This document shows positions 1-6,683 of a stretch of DNA of 11,263 nt, piece by piece. Within the stretch, counting starts at the first letter, position 1, and every line of letters starts with the position of its first letter. The stretch covers positions 1-11,263 of the forward strand of contig JADFSZ010000040.1 of NCBI GenBank assembly GCA_022560555.1, in the 5' to 3' direction. Under the pieces are notes generated by a model, which searched no databases, was not told the DNA's origin, and saw only the letters and a program-made list of their open reading frames with translations. The translations under genes and the position numbers were made by a program. The stretch comes from PVC group bacterium (GTDB lineage: Bacteria > GCA-001730085 > JADFSZ01).

Positions 1-300
1 CTCATCATGCAAAATGGTATTTACCGCGCCAATGTTCTTCGCATCCTCACTAATCTCATCCAAAAAGGGAAGGACCTTTTCTTTATGCGGAATTGTAAGG
101 TTGACACCGCGCAAATTCCGATTTCGAATGTCTTGGATCGCGTCCGTTAATTTGTCCGGCGGAACATCAAAGGCCTCGTAGGTATAATTTAAACCTAGTT
201 TTTTAAACGCACGGTTGTGCATGGCCGGTGAAGCCGAATGGCTCACGGGATGGGCAAAAATTCCGACGGTTATTTTCTTAGAGTTGGTATCAAAAGACAT
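1..300 (-). CDS. aroE: Shikimate dehydrogenase, N-terminal part (cut by left window edge)
   Basis: Exactly 100 codons are present before the window ends. The product reduces 3-dehydroshikimate to shikimate with NADPH in the cytoplasmic chorismate pathway. Visible family motifs are SHSASPAMHN at residues 20-29 (shikimate-binding serines), GVNLTIPHK at 65-73 with the catalytic Lys73, and the IGAVNT block at 90-95 with substrate-binding Asn94. The catalytic Asp and the C-terminal NADP-binding domain lie outside the window. The ATG at 300 places SHS about 20 residues from the start, as is usual. An in-frame ATG at 318 would add six residues (MFYEFK) and overlaps a TGA stop of the frame upstream, so coupled initiation there is possible. 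Neither start has a strong Shine-Dalgarno sequence. The family assignment rests on three separate motifs and is secure. Confidence 0.9.
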   Translation of the reverse strand, partial: MSFDTNSKKITVGIFAHPVSHSASPAMHNRAFKKLGLNYTYEAFDVPPDKLTDAIQDIRNRNLRGVNLTIPHKEKVLPFLDEISEDAKNIGAVNTILHDE

Positions 301-317
301 TTTAAACTCATAAAACA

Positions 318-422
318 TCACATCCGCGCTAACCCGGTTAGAATTCGGAGCGATATTTTAAAAAGCCTCTCATCCCCGATGGTGTTAAGCGCGCGGTTAA
401 ACAGCTTCTTTAGTTCTCCTAA
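318..422 (-). pseudogene. Possible C-terminal remnant of an unidentified gene, coupled to aroE
   Basis: This stretch has no start codon of its own but stays open for 34 codons and ends in TGA at 318-320. That TGA overlaps, as TGATG, an in-frame ATG for aroE. It encodes a helix-like tail containing FNRALNTIGDERLFKISL. Its codons are rich in G/C at third positions, like aroE and unlike the AT-rich glycosyltransferase gene that it overlaps by 26 bases. Two readings are possible: the end of an older gene whose front was replaced, or the true 3' end of the glycosyltransferase gene after a frameshift between about 397 and 422. A 34-codon open stretch can also arise by chance, so confidence is low. 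I do not recognise the protein. Confidence 0.25.
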
Positions 423-1704
423 TCAACTTAATCTTTCTCAATATAAAGTCAACCAATATACCCGCATAAATAGCAACAACAGGATAAAAGATTATCCGAT
501 ATCGCGGACCGTCATAAAACACGAGTCCAATTAAAAATATCTGAGATGCAAGATACAAAATCAGGAGCGCGTTATACTTTGCTCGCAGTGCTAATACGAT
601 CCCGGTGACAAACGGCAAAAATAATATTTTGTAAGAAAGCATCTTTAGAGGGAAAAAGTATTCGAAATGTCTCTCATCTATTCCCAACTTTTTATACCAG
701 TCATACCAATCATCGTACGGAAGAAATGCCAAGGACATTTTCTTGACAATATACATAAGCGAATCAACCGGATGGGAGGTCAACTTAGTCTTTATATGTT
801 TCCAGTAAAAATCCGAAACATATGGTTCATATAATTCTTCATCGGAATCATACTTCAAATACCCGCTTATTTCTGAAACCAGAGGTGCGGGAAGTCCTTT
901 TTTCTCAATATCATATCTACGCCCCCCAACATCAAAATAGTTGCCGATAAAAATATTACCCGGCCCACTAGAAGTTATGGGAATAATTTTATTGTATATC
1001 TTATAGTTTCTCATTGTCCATGGGCTTAAAACTAAAAGACCGATACAAATGACATATACAGATTTTTTGACCCATATCCGCCTTTCGCGAAAGATGAGGT
1101 ACAGCACATAAAAAGGAATGAATGCCACGTTATTTGGTCTTGCTAGGCATGAGAGCATAATAAGTATCCATCCCAATACAAACAATAACTTGTTTCTAGA
1201 GTTAATTAAATCATTTTTAAATATCACCATAAATCCGGTAAAGAACAGAAAAGTTGTGAGGTTTTCTGTTAATATTGTGACCGTCGAAAAATAAGTTATT
1301 GACGAAAGGCCATAAATAATAGCAGAAATTAAGCCAACCGAACGACTACACAAGCTTTTCCCGATTTGGTATATTACAATAAGTAGCAAGGAGTTGATAA
1401 GCGCTTCGGCATATCGAACCAACTGATGATCTGGTCCGAACAATTTCCCCATACCCGCAAGAAATAACGGATAAAGAGGAGCCCGTGAGGCTCTTGGAAT
1501 ACCCGCATCATAAACAAATCCATTTCCATTCAATATATTGTTTGCTAACAACGTCAAACGCTTGGCATCATAGATTAAGCCGACGTCAGATTTTGCCACA
1601 AAAACAAATCGGCTAATCACACAAAACAGCAACAATAAGCAGCTCAATAATAGTACAAATTTATTAACGGACCAATTATTTGAATCATATTTTTTGCGCA
1701 TCAT
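397..1704 (-). CDS. GT-C family integral membrane glycosyltransferase (ArnT/PMT-like)
   Basis: This 435-residue polytopic protein probably transfers a sugar from a polyprenyl-phosphate donor to an acceptor on the outer face of the inner membrane. After a first membrane helix (about residues 16-36) comes an acidic loop, YDAKRLTLLA, with Asp46 at the position of the GT39/GT83 catalytic acid. RAPLYPLFLAG follows at 74-84, then TEN at 146-148, ARPNN at 188-192 and SPWTMRNY at 227-234. All are typical of the PMT_2/Glycosyltransferase-39-like superfamily. Several further helices fill the rest, and a basic tail ends the protein. Starts at 1704 and 1701 (ATGATG) both lack a clear ribosome binding site. 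Base composition is visibly more AT-rich than the neighbours, hinting at acquisition by transfer. The acceptor cannot be told from sequence. The 3' end may be frameshifted (see the remnant at 318-422). Confidence 0.82.
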   Translation of the reverse strand: MMRKKYDSNNWSVNKFVLLLSCLLLLFCVISRFVFVAKSDVGLIYDAKRLTLLANNILNGNGFVYDAGIPRASRAPLYPLFLAGMGKLFGPDHQLVRYAEALINSLLLIVIYQIGKSLCSRSVGLISAIIYGLSSITYFSTVTILTENLTTFLFFTGFMVIFKNDLINSRNKLLFVLGWILIMLSCLARPNNVAFIPFYVLYLIFRERRIWVKKSVYVICIGLLVLSPWTMRNYKIYNKIIPITSSGPGNIFIGNYFDVGGRRYDIEKKGLPAPLVSEISGYLKYDSDEELYEPYVSDFYWKHIKTKLTSHPVDSLMYIVKKMSLAFLPYDDWYDWYKKLGIDERHFEYFFPLKMLSYKILFLPFVTGIVLALRAKYNALLILYLASQIFLIGLVFYDGPRYRIIFYPVVAIYAGILVDFILRKIKLIRRTKEAV

Positions 1705-1727
1705 TCAGCATTGTTATACATACAAAA

Positions 1728-1739
1728 TTCGATATCGAA
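1728..1739. repeat. Perfect 12-bp palindrome TTCGATATCGAA in the glycosyltransferase leader
   Basis: The palindrome lies 24 bases upstream of the glycosyltransferase start, downstream of its candidate promoter. It could be an operator or a small hairpin in the mRNA leader. No specific regulator is recognised. Confidence 0.35.
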
Positions 1740-1763
1740 CATTTTTTATCCTTATCGCATGAG

Positions 1764-1792
1764 AGTCTACCATAAGCGTTTTTTGATGTAAA
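1764..1792 (-). promoter_or_regulatory. Candidate sigma70 promoter for the glycosyltransferase gene
   Basis: On the minus strand TTTACA (1787-1792) and TAGACT (1764-1769) are separated by 17 bases, giving matches of 5/6 and 4/6 to consensus. The start point would be near 1757, leaving a leader of about 53 bases. Its -35 box overlaps an 8-bp inverted repeat, AAGCGTTT/AAACGCTT (1774-1781 and 1790-1797), a plausible repressor site. It lies just downstream of the porin terminator, as expected for a separate transcription unit. Confidence 0.4.
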
Positions 1793-1815
1793 CGCTTCAC
1801 ATGACAAAACATAAA

Positions 1816-1845
1816 AAAAGCCTCCGGAAAAATCCGGAGGCTTTT
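1816..1845 (-). terminator. Rho-independent terminator of the porin gene
   Basis: The GC-rich stem GCCTCCGGA / TCCGGAGGC (1820-1828 and 1833-1841) has an AAAA/TTTT loop and is extended by four A-T pairs on each side. On the minus strand it runs into seven Ts (1813-1819). It begins 23 bases after the porin stop. The plus-strand reading has only a four-T tail, so its main direction is minus. Confidence 0.92.
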
Positions 1846-1867
1846 AGACTGCTTTTTAGATCGTTAC

Positions 1868-3406
1868 TTAGAACGCAACATTGACGCTGTATTCGAAGTA
1901 ATACGCTTCATCATTGTTACTGTCGCCGAGACCACTGGCAACCGCTGAGCCCGGAAAGTAGGCAGCTCCACGCCACTGGAACTGAACATCTTCCGTGTAG
2001 TCATAGATCAGTACGACGTCGATCTCATCGCCCATATCCTCATCATCTGTATAGGCATAATACAGACCCGTATCTGTCTGATAGAGACGTGCAACATCGT
2101 TGGACAGGGGTTCATCCAGCCAGAAGTGATAGTAGTCAACCGCAATGGTGAGTACTTCGGTCGGCATGAATGAGAAGAATGCATTTATGATGTGACCGTT
2201 ACTGGCAGCACCCATGTTCGGACCGCCGGCAATGTTGTCATAAATGATTCCTTGGGTCTGATGTTCATACATCGGATCCCAACCGTTATGCTTTCCTGTC
2301 ACGTCATTGAATTCATGACCTTCATAGAACGTGTACTGCAGACCAAAGTTCGGCTGATAAGGATTGTCCCACGTGTAGTCGAGACTCACTTGAGCCGCCA
2401 AAGCGCTTTGGTCATCATTCCTGTAAACTATTCCACCAACAGGGCCTATCTGTGCCACAGCATCATCGTTCCAGTCACCGACCTGATAAGCAATTTCACC
2501 GTTGAAGTACAGATTTTCATCAATCGGATAAATAGAGCCTTCAGCCCGTACGCCAAGCGTCACAATCTGGCGGTCGAAGGAGGATTCCTGGTTGTTGTTA
2601 TTCCCCGCGGACCCACCATCACCAAGACGGCTTGTCAGTTCGTTGAATTCACTGTTAGCGCCAGTCGCAAAACCCACATTTCCTCTATTCTGGTACCAGA
2701 CATAGGCTTCACCAATCCAGTCGTTAGAGAAAATATAGTTTACGTTTGTACCGATGATCCATTCATCTTCACCGGATAAGCCTATAGACATTCTTTCCTC
2801 TTCAATCATCGCGAACACAATGTCGATTGTGAGAGGATCGAAGTCCAGGATATAACGGGTCGCGTTGAACGCCAATTTGCGATCCAATTCATCGCTATCG
2901 GTATCACTCGCGTTACCTACGTTATCCCCGATAATGAATTCGTTGCCATAGTGAAGTTCCTGACGGCCGATAATCATGGTGAGATAGGAAAACCAGAATT
3001 CACTGATTTCCACCCACGCAAGATCGATTTCGACATTATAATCTTCACCATCCCTATCCAGCGCCGATGACCCACCTACGTTGCTGACACCGTCAACGTT
3101 ATTGGAAGCAACATCAATACCCCAAACAAAGTCAGCAATGATACGAATCATCGCACGCACATTGTCTGTGAGGTCAGCCTGGACATAGATACGAGCCCGT
3201 GTTTCAATCCATTGATCCGTATCTCCCTGAATAGCGTTTAAAGAAGGCGTGCCGCTGGCGTTAGCACGATCCAGGTCGTAGTTGTTTCTTAGGCGATAAG
3301 CTGTGCGGATATCACCGCCAACTTTCACATTTTGAACTTCAGCGTAAGCTGCGCTACACATAGCCACAACCAACACCAAGGCTCCTAGAATCGCTAATTT
3401 CTTCAT
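1868..3406 (-). CDS. Outer-membrane beta-barrel porin, alginate-export-like
   Basis: This 512-residue protein has a clear Sec signal peptide (MKKLAILGALVLVVAMCSAAYA) with signal peptidase I cleavage expected after AYA, about residue 22. The mature part begins VQNVKVGGDIRTAYRLRNNY and shows repeated alternating hydrophobic/polar strands rich in Tyr, Trp and Asp (for example WIETRARIYVQADL and VEIDLAWVEISEFWF). It ends in an aromatic strand, YYFEYSVNVAF, whose terminal Phe is the usual BAM recognition signal. This architecture fits the AlgE-like alginate-export porin family, a large group of 16-18-strand barrels, but alginate itself is not implied. The mature chain is very acidic. Translation starts after a strong AAGGAG (3412-3417), five bases from the ATG. 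The gene is monocistronic, with its own terminator, and has an exceptionally long upstream region. The substrate is unknown. Confidence 0.83.
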   Translation of the reverse strand: MKKLAILGALVLVVAMCSAAYAEVQNVKVGGDIRTAYRLRNNYDLDRANASGTPSLNAIQGDTDQWIETRARIYVQADLTDNVRAMIRIIADFVWGIDVASNNVDGVSNVGGSSALDRDGEDYNVEIDLAWVEISEFWFSYLTMIIGRQELHYGNEFIIGDNVGNASDTDSDELDRKLAFNATRYILDFDPLTIDIVFAMIEEERMSIGLSGEDEWIIGTNVNYIFSNDWIGEAYVWYQNRGNVGFATGANSEFNELTSRLGDGGSAGNNNNQESSFDRQIVTLGVRAEGSIYPIDENLYFNGEIAYQVGDWNDDAVAQIGPVGGIVYRNDDQSALAAQVSLDYTWDNPYQPNFGLQYTFYEGHEFNDVTGKHNGWDPMYEHQTQGIIYDNIAGGPNMGAASNGHIINAFFSFMPTEVLTIAVDYYHFWLDEPLSNDVARLYQTDTGLYYAYTDDEDMGDEIDVVLIYDYTEDVQFQWRGAAYFPGSAVASGLGDSNNDEAYYFEYSVNVAF

Positions 3407-3448
3407 ATGTACTCCTTAGATTTTATATTCAAATTCTCTGCAAGATTC

Positions 3449-3467
3449 GAGACAGATCATCCGTCTC
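3449..3467 (-). other. Stem-loop in the porin 5' leader
   Basis: The minus-strand sequence GAGACGGATGATCTGTCTC can fold into a stem of about eight base pairs (one G-U) 43 bases upstream of the porin ATG. It is not followed by a T run, so it is not a terminator. It may influence mRNA stability or translation. Confidence 0.35.
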
Positions 3468-3525
3468 TTGACAACGTTTTAGGAGTGTTGTTCTCTTGCA
3501 AAGAGCGTATTTTTTTTATTTGTAT

Positions 3526-3554
3526 ATATTAAACACGTGTGAAGCACCGACCAA
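3526..3554 (-). promoter_or_regulatory. Weak candidate proximal promoter for the porin gene
   Basis: TTGGTC (3549-3554) and TAATAT (3526-3531) are 17 bases apart on the minus strand. The spacer contains the palindrome ACACGTGT (3533-3540). Matches to consensus are modest, so this is the less likely of the two porin promoters. If used, it gives a leader of about 110 bases, with the poly-G tract about 30 bases upstream of its -35 box. Confidence 0.25.
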
Positions 3555-3584
3555 GGCCCTTCGGCGTTATTGAGAAATGTTTTA

Positions 3585-3593
3585 CCCCCCCCC
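3585..3593. repeat. Homopolymer of nine C (G9 on the porin strand)
   Basis: A run of nine C residues lies in the non-coding region upstream of the porin gene. Tracts of this length are prone to slipped-strand mispairing, and in other bacteria they switch expression of surface proteins. It sits between the distal consensus promoter and the proximal candidate promoter. The length could also be miscounted by sequencing. Confidence 0.6.
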
Positions 3594-3595
3594 TT

Positions 3596-3706
3596 CTTTG
3601 GTCAAGATTTGTCCACCCACCTGTGTCTAAGACAAAGTTCCAACGACCAAGCTTCTATCGTTTCCCACATCTCGATTGCAAGGCATGCTTGCCATCGATT
3701 TCAAGT
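3596..3706 (-). ncRNA. Structured leader or small RNA downstream of a consensus promoter
   Basis: The RNA predicted to start near 3706 on the minus strand contains two folded parts. The first is a hairpin at 3672-3698: stem TCGAT/ATCGA, one G-A mismatch, then GCAAG/CTTGC around a five-base loop. The second is a nested pair of six-base stems: TTGGTC/GACCAA (3645-3650 with 3598-3603) enclosing TTTGTC/GACAAA (3631-3636 with 3608-3613). No T-rich terminator follows on this strand before the porin, so a leader of about 300 bases is the simpler reading. An independent small RNA processed from it is possible. I could not match it to 6S RNA, SRP RNA, RNase P RNA or the riboswitch consensus motifs I know. 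Confidence 0.35.
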
Positions 3707-3712
3707 AGGGCT

Positions 3713-3740
3713 ATTATACGGAAACGGATGCACTTGTCAA
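3713..3740 (-). promoter_or_regulatory. Perfect-consensus sigma70 promoter pointing toward the porin gene
   Basis: On the minus strand TTGACA (3735-3740) and TATAAT (3713-3718) both match consensus at every base, with a 16-base spacer. Transcription would start near A3706, about 300 bases upstream of the porin ATG. No other gene lies in that direction before the porin. It is divergent from the MMPL transporter's candidate promoter, with 55 bases between the two -35 boxes. Confidence 0.72.
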
Positions 3741-3795
3741 TCCATTTTGCCGAAGAAAGCCCCTGAGTTTCAATCCAAAATTTAGTATAAGTTTA

Positions 3796-3824
3796 TTGTA
3801 AGTGTATATAAAGAAATCTATTAT
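3796..3824 (+). promoter_or_regulatory. Candidate promoter for the MMPL transporter gene
   Basis: TTGTAA (3796-3801) and TATTAT (3819-3824) are 17 bases apart in a very AT-rich stretch, giving a leader of about 80 bases. A second candidate, TTGCTC (3862-3867) with TATCTT (3885-3890), also spaced by 17, would give a nearly leaderless message. The AT-richness makes chance matches likely. Confidence 0.4.
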
Positions 3825-3908
3825 ACCTAATATCTTTATTATAAGTATATTAAAGCTTTTATTGCTCTTACGCCTAAAAAATGGTATCTTAGGTCGCAAG
3901 GAACCATT

Positions 3909-6683
3909 ATGAGCACGCAGAGTCTTTTAAGCACATTTTACAAAAAACTAGCCAAAAAAATAACCCTTTTCCCCTGGCGTATGCTCCTTGTGAGTCTCTT
4001 TTTAGTCATCGTGTGCCTGATATACACAGGTAAAAATCTCACGTTCAAAACCTCACGCGCGGATCTCTCAGACCCGACATATCCGGCTTCCAAACTGTAT
4101 CGGGCCTATTTAGAGGATTTCCGCCCAAGCGAAGCTCTCGTTGTGATGGCACAATCACCTCACCCGGGCGTCAACCAACAAGTCATCGAATTTATCGCGA
4201 CGGCGCTTAATGAGTATCCGAGTCTTTATGAGGGTATCTTCTATAAAGTTTCCTTTGACTTCCTCAAAGGCCGGGAACTCCAGTATGCCGATTTAGAAAA
4301 AATCAAAAAGATTGAAGAAACACTCTACGATTTAAAAAACCTGAGCCCCTTGCCGAACACGTCCATCCAATTAGAAGATTGGCTCTACAGCATTTCAGTT
4401 GGATTCGACCTGACTAAACTAAAGAAAAAAGGCATTAATCCCCAAGAATGGAAAGATCTTGATGGATTCGGCCGTTACTTGGGGCACGTCAACAACTACT
4501 TAAAGCGAGAAAACTTTACCCCGCCTCCAAAAACATTTTTCCCGTCAAATGATTTAGATGCCTCATTCTTTTCTTCTCCGGAATTGCCCAAGGACCTGGC
4601 CAAGACCCAATACAACACACTGTCTGACGGACGCATCTATTTACTTCTCACTTCTCCCATCGCTCAAGACAAGGGTTTCGATCCGTTTAAGAACCCCATC
4701 GAAACCTTACAAGCGATCATAACGGAGGCCCACTTAAAATTCCCCGATGTCGACATCGGCCTCACCGGAGAGCCTATTTTGGACAGCGATGAAATTCGTC
4801 TCAGCCGGTCAGACGGGACCAAAGCCGCCGTGATTTCTTTCGTAGTGATCATTCTCATATTTATTATTGGCTTCCGTGAGATTTTAAAACCTCTTCTTGT
4901 CACGGTATTCCTTGTCATGGCGATTATTTTATCTCTTGGATGGGCGACACTCGCGATTGGACATTTAAATATTTTGACGGTCGCCTTTGTCAGCATGCTC
5001 TTAGGCCTCGGGATTGATTACGGCATCCATCTCTTAGGGCGTTTTCAGGAAGAGCGTTACATTCACAACAAATCGTTTCAACAATCCATAGAGGTCGCCC
5101 TGTCAAAAACAGGTGTGGGCGTGACTGAAGGCGCGATCACAACTTCAGTGGCATTTTTTTGTATGATGATTTCCGATTTTCGGGGCATTCAGGAGTTAGG
5201 CATTATTACGGGCGGAGGTATTCTCCTGATAGCGCTTGTCATGCTGATTTTCATGCCTTCCGGCTTATGTCTTTTAGACAAATGGACCCATAAAAAACAT
5301 AAATCCCTGCAACATCCTCAAAAATTGGTTCTTGAATTTCACACGTCACCAAAACAAAAACCTTCTTTGGTCTGGGGGGCTTGCGTTATCCTTATTCTTG
5401 GGATCGTCCTTTTTGGCTGGGGCCTTCGACAGGCCCAAAACGTCAAAATTGATTACAATCTGCTCAATCTTCAGGACGCTTCTCTTGATTCTGTGAAATA
5501 TGAGCACATCCTCGCCCAAGAGAACGCGTCCAGCACGATGTTTGCCGTAGCCAAAGCAAAAAACAAAGCGGAAGCCAAAAGCAAAACAGACAAATTCAAG
5601 AATTTATCCGTTGTTCGTGACGTAATCAATCTTTATGAGCTTTTCCCGGATCAACTAAACGAAAAAACGCCTTTGATCAAGAATATCCGTTCTCTCGCGC
5701 ATGATCCCGCGATCAAAGCTTTTCAAAACCAATATCCGGTCAAAATGACATTTCTGAAGAAAACCCTTCAAAAACTCACAAAGAGAATAAAACTGATCCT
5801 GAATCACGGGGATGATCTTTCGCACAAAGAGGCACTGATCCTGCAAAATCTTTCAAGACAGGTTCAGACACTTAAAACACGCGTTGAACTCGACTCCTTA
5901 GCCGAAACAAAATTGAACACGTTAAACAATGTTCGCGGCAAATGGATAGAAGACCAACTCAGCTTCCTTCAGAATCAATCCGACACTCCCCTGGAGATTA
6001 AGGACCTTCCGGAATCTCTTCAAAACAGGTATTTTAGTCGTGACGGGAGCATTATTTTAGAGGTTTATCCCAATACGAATATTTGGGAGCGGGAAAATTT
6101 GGAAGACTTTGTTCTGCAGATAAGAACTGTCGATCCGGATACGATCGGAACCCCCGTTCTCAATTATGACTTTATTCGGATCATTATGCGGGGTTTTCGC
6201 CAAACAGCCATCTGGGCCGGGTTGGCGATTTTTGTGATTGTCTTTTTACAGTTTCGATCTTTCCTTCTAACAGCGTTGGCTTTTTTCCCTCTCCTGTTCG
6301 GACTTTCATGGAGTGTCGGGATGATGTCGCTGTTCAATATCCCGCTCAATCCGGCAAACATTATGGTTTTACCTCTTGTAATCGGCGTCGGCATTGATAA
6401 CGGGATTCATATTGTTCACCGGTTTCACGAATCCCGGTGGCGCTCTATTTTTCAGGGCAGCACGGGGCGATGTGTCTTGATTTCGTGTCTCACCACAATG
6501 GCAGGTTTCGCGTCGTTGAATATCGCCCATCATCGCGGCCTGGCAAGCATCGGCCTCTTAATGTGTATCTCCATCGGCGCAATATTAGTCGCCTCGCTTA
6601 CGGTATTGCCTGCTTGTTTATCGGTTCTGAACGCAGCCGCAAGTAAAAAATCAGGCCAACAAAAAATCGTTAATAAAAGTTAA
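3909..6683 (+). CDS. MMPL/RND superfamily lipid exporter, HpnN-like
   Basis: This 924-residue inner-membrane protein has the duplicated RND layout. One helix (about 23-42) is followed by a periplasmic domain (about 43-300), a five-helix bundle (about 305-455), one helix (about 488-507), a second periplasmic domain (about 508-763) and a final bundle (about 765-915). The MMPL signature occurs in both halves as GLGIDYGIHLLGRF (about 365-378) and GVGIDNGIHIVHRF (about 825-838). Their Asp residues are expected to carry the proton relay. The segment after helix 1, NLTFKTSRADLSDP, resembles hopanoid transporter HpnN, which moves hopanoids to the outer membrane. No hopanoid genes are visible here, so the cargo could be another lipid. 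The second periplasmic domain has a Lys/Ala-rich helical stretch. AAGGAA lies seven bases before the ATG. The gene appears monocistronic, and its stop overlaps the convergent DUF3108 stop. Confidence 0.88.
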   Translation: MSTQSLLSTFYKKLAKKITLFPWRMLLVSLFLVIVCLIYTGKNLTFKTSRADLSDPTYPASKLYRAYLEDFRPSEALVVMAQSPHPGVNQQVIEFIATALNEYPSLYEGIFYKVSFDFLKGRELQYADLEKIKKIEETLYDLKNLSPLPNTSIQLEDWLYSISVGFDLTKLKKKGINPQEWKDLDGFGRYLGHVNNYLKRENFTPPPKTFFPSNDLDASFFSSPELPKDLAKTQYNTLSDGRIYLLLTSPIAQDKGFDPFKNPIETLQAIITEAHLKFPDVDIGLTGEPILDSDEIRLSRSDGTKAAVISFVVIILIFIIGFREILKPLLVTVFLVMAIILSLGWATLAIGHLNILTVAFVSMLLGLGIDYGIHLLGRFQEERYIHNKSFQQSIEVALSKTGVGVTEGAITTSVAFFCMMISDFRGIQELGIITGGGILLIALVMLIFMPSGLCLLDKWTHKKHKSLQHPQKLVLEFHTSPKQKPSLVWGACVILILGIVLFGWGLRQAQNVKIDYNLLNLQDASLDSVKYEHILAQENASSTMFAVAKAKNKAEAKSKTDKFKNLSVVRDVINLYELFPDQLNEKTPLIKNIRSLAHDPAIKAFQNQYPVKMTFLKKTLQKLTKRIKLILNHGDDLSHKEALILQNLSRQVQTLKTRVELDSLAETKLNTLNNVRGKWIEDQLSFLQNQSDTPLEIKDLPESLQNRYFSRDGSIILEVYPNTNIWERENLEDFVLQIRTVDPDTIGTPVLNYDFIRIIMRGFRQTAIWAGLAIFVIVFLQFRSFLLTALAFFPLLFGLSWSVGMMSLFNIPLNPANIMVLPLVIGVGIDNGIHIVHRFHESRWRSIFQGSTGRCVLISCLTTMAGFASLNIAHHRGLASIGLLMCISIGAILVASLTVLPACLSVLNAAASKKSGQQKIVNKS

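Noticed and set aside
238-534. 98-codon plus-strand open frame near the left end
   Set aside because: It lies antisense to the aroE start and the end of the glycosyltransferase gene and has no ribosome binding site.
2192-2779. 195-codon open frame antisense to the porin
   Set aside because: It is a shadow of the well-supported porin gene, with no start signals and no recognisable domain.
3339-3406. Porin signal peptide with Cys at residue 17, considered as a lipoprotein signal
   Set aside because: The residues before Cys (VAM) do not fit a lipobox, and a good signal peptidase I site (AYA) follows.
3490-3520. Plus-strand CTCTT/AAGAG hairpin followed by a run of eight Ts, resembling a terminator
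   Set aside because: The stem is only five pairs and no plus-strand gene ends upstream; the T run is more likely part of the AT-rich region next to the proximal porin promoter.
3541-3706. Identity as 6S RNA, SRP RNA, RNase P RNA, T-box or a known riboswitch
   Set aside because: None of the conserved core motifs of these families could be found. The GGTGGG-like stretch is not a T-box core.
3539-3785. Two overlapping plus-strand open frames of 71-75 codons in the porin upstream region
   Set aside because: They run through the C9 tract and the predicted RNA stems, lack ribosome binding sites, and their composition is not protein-like.
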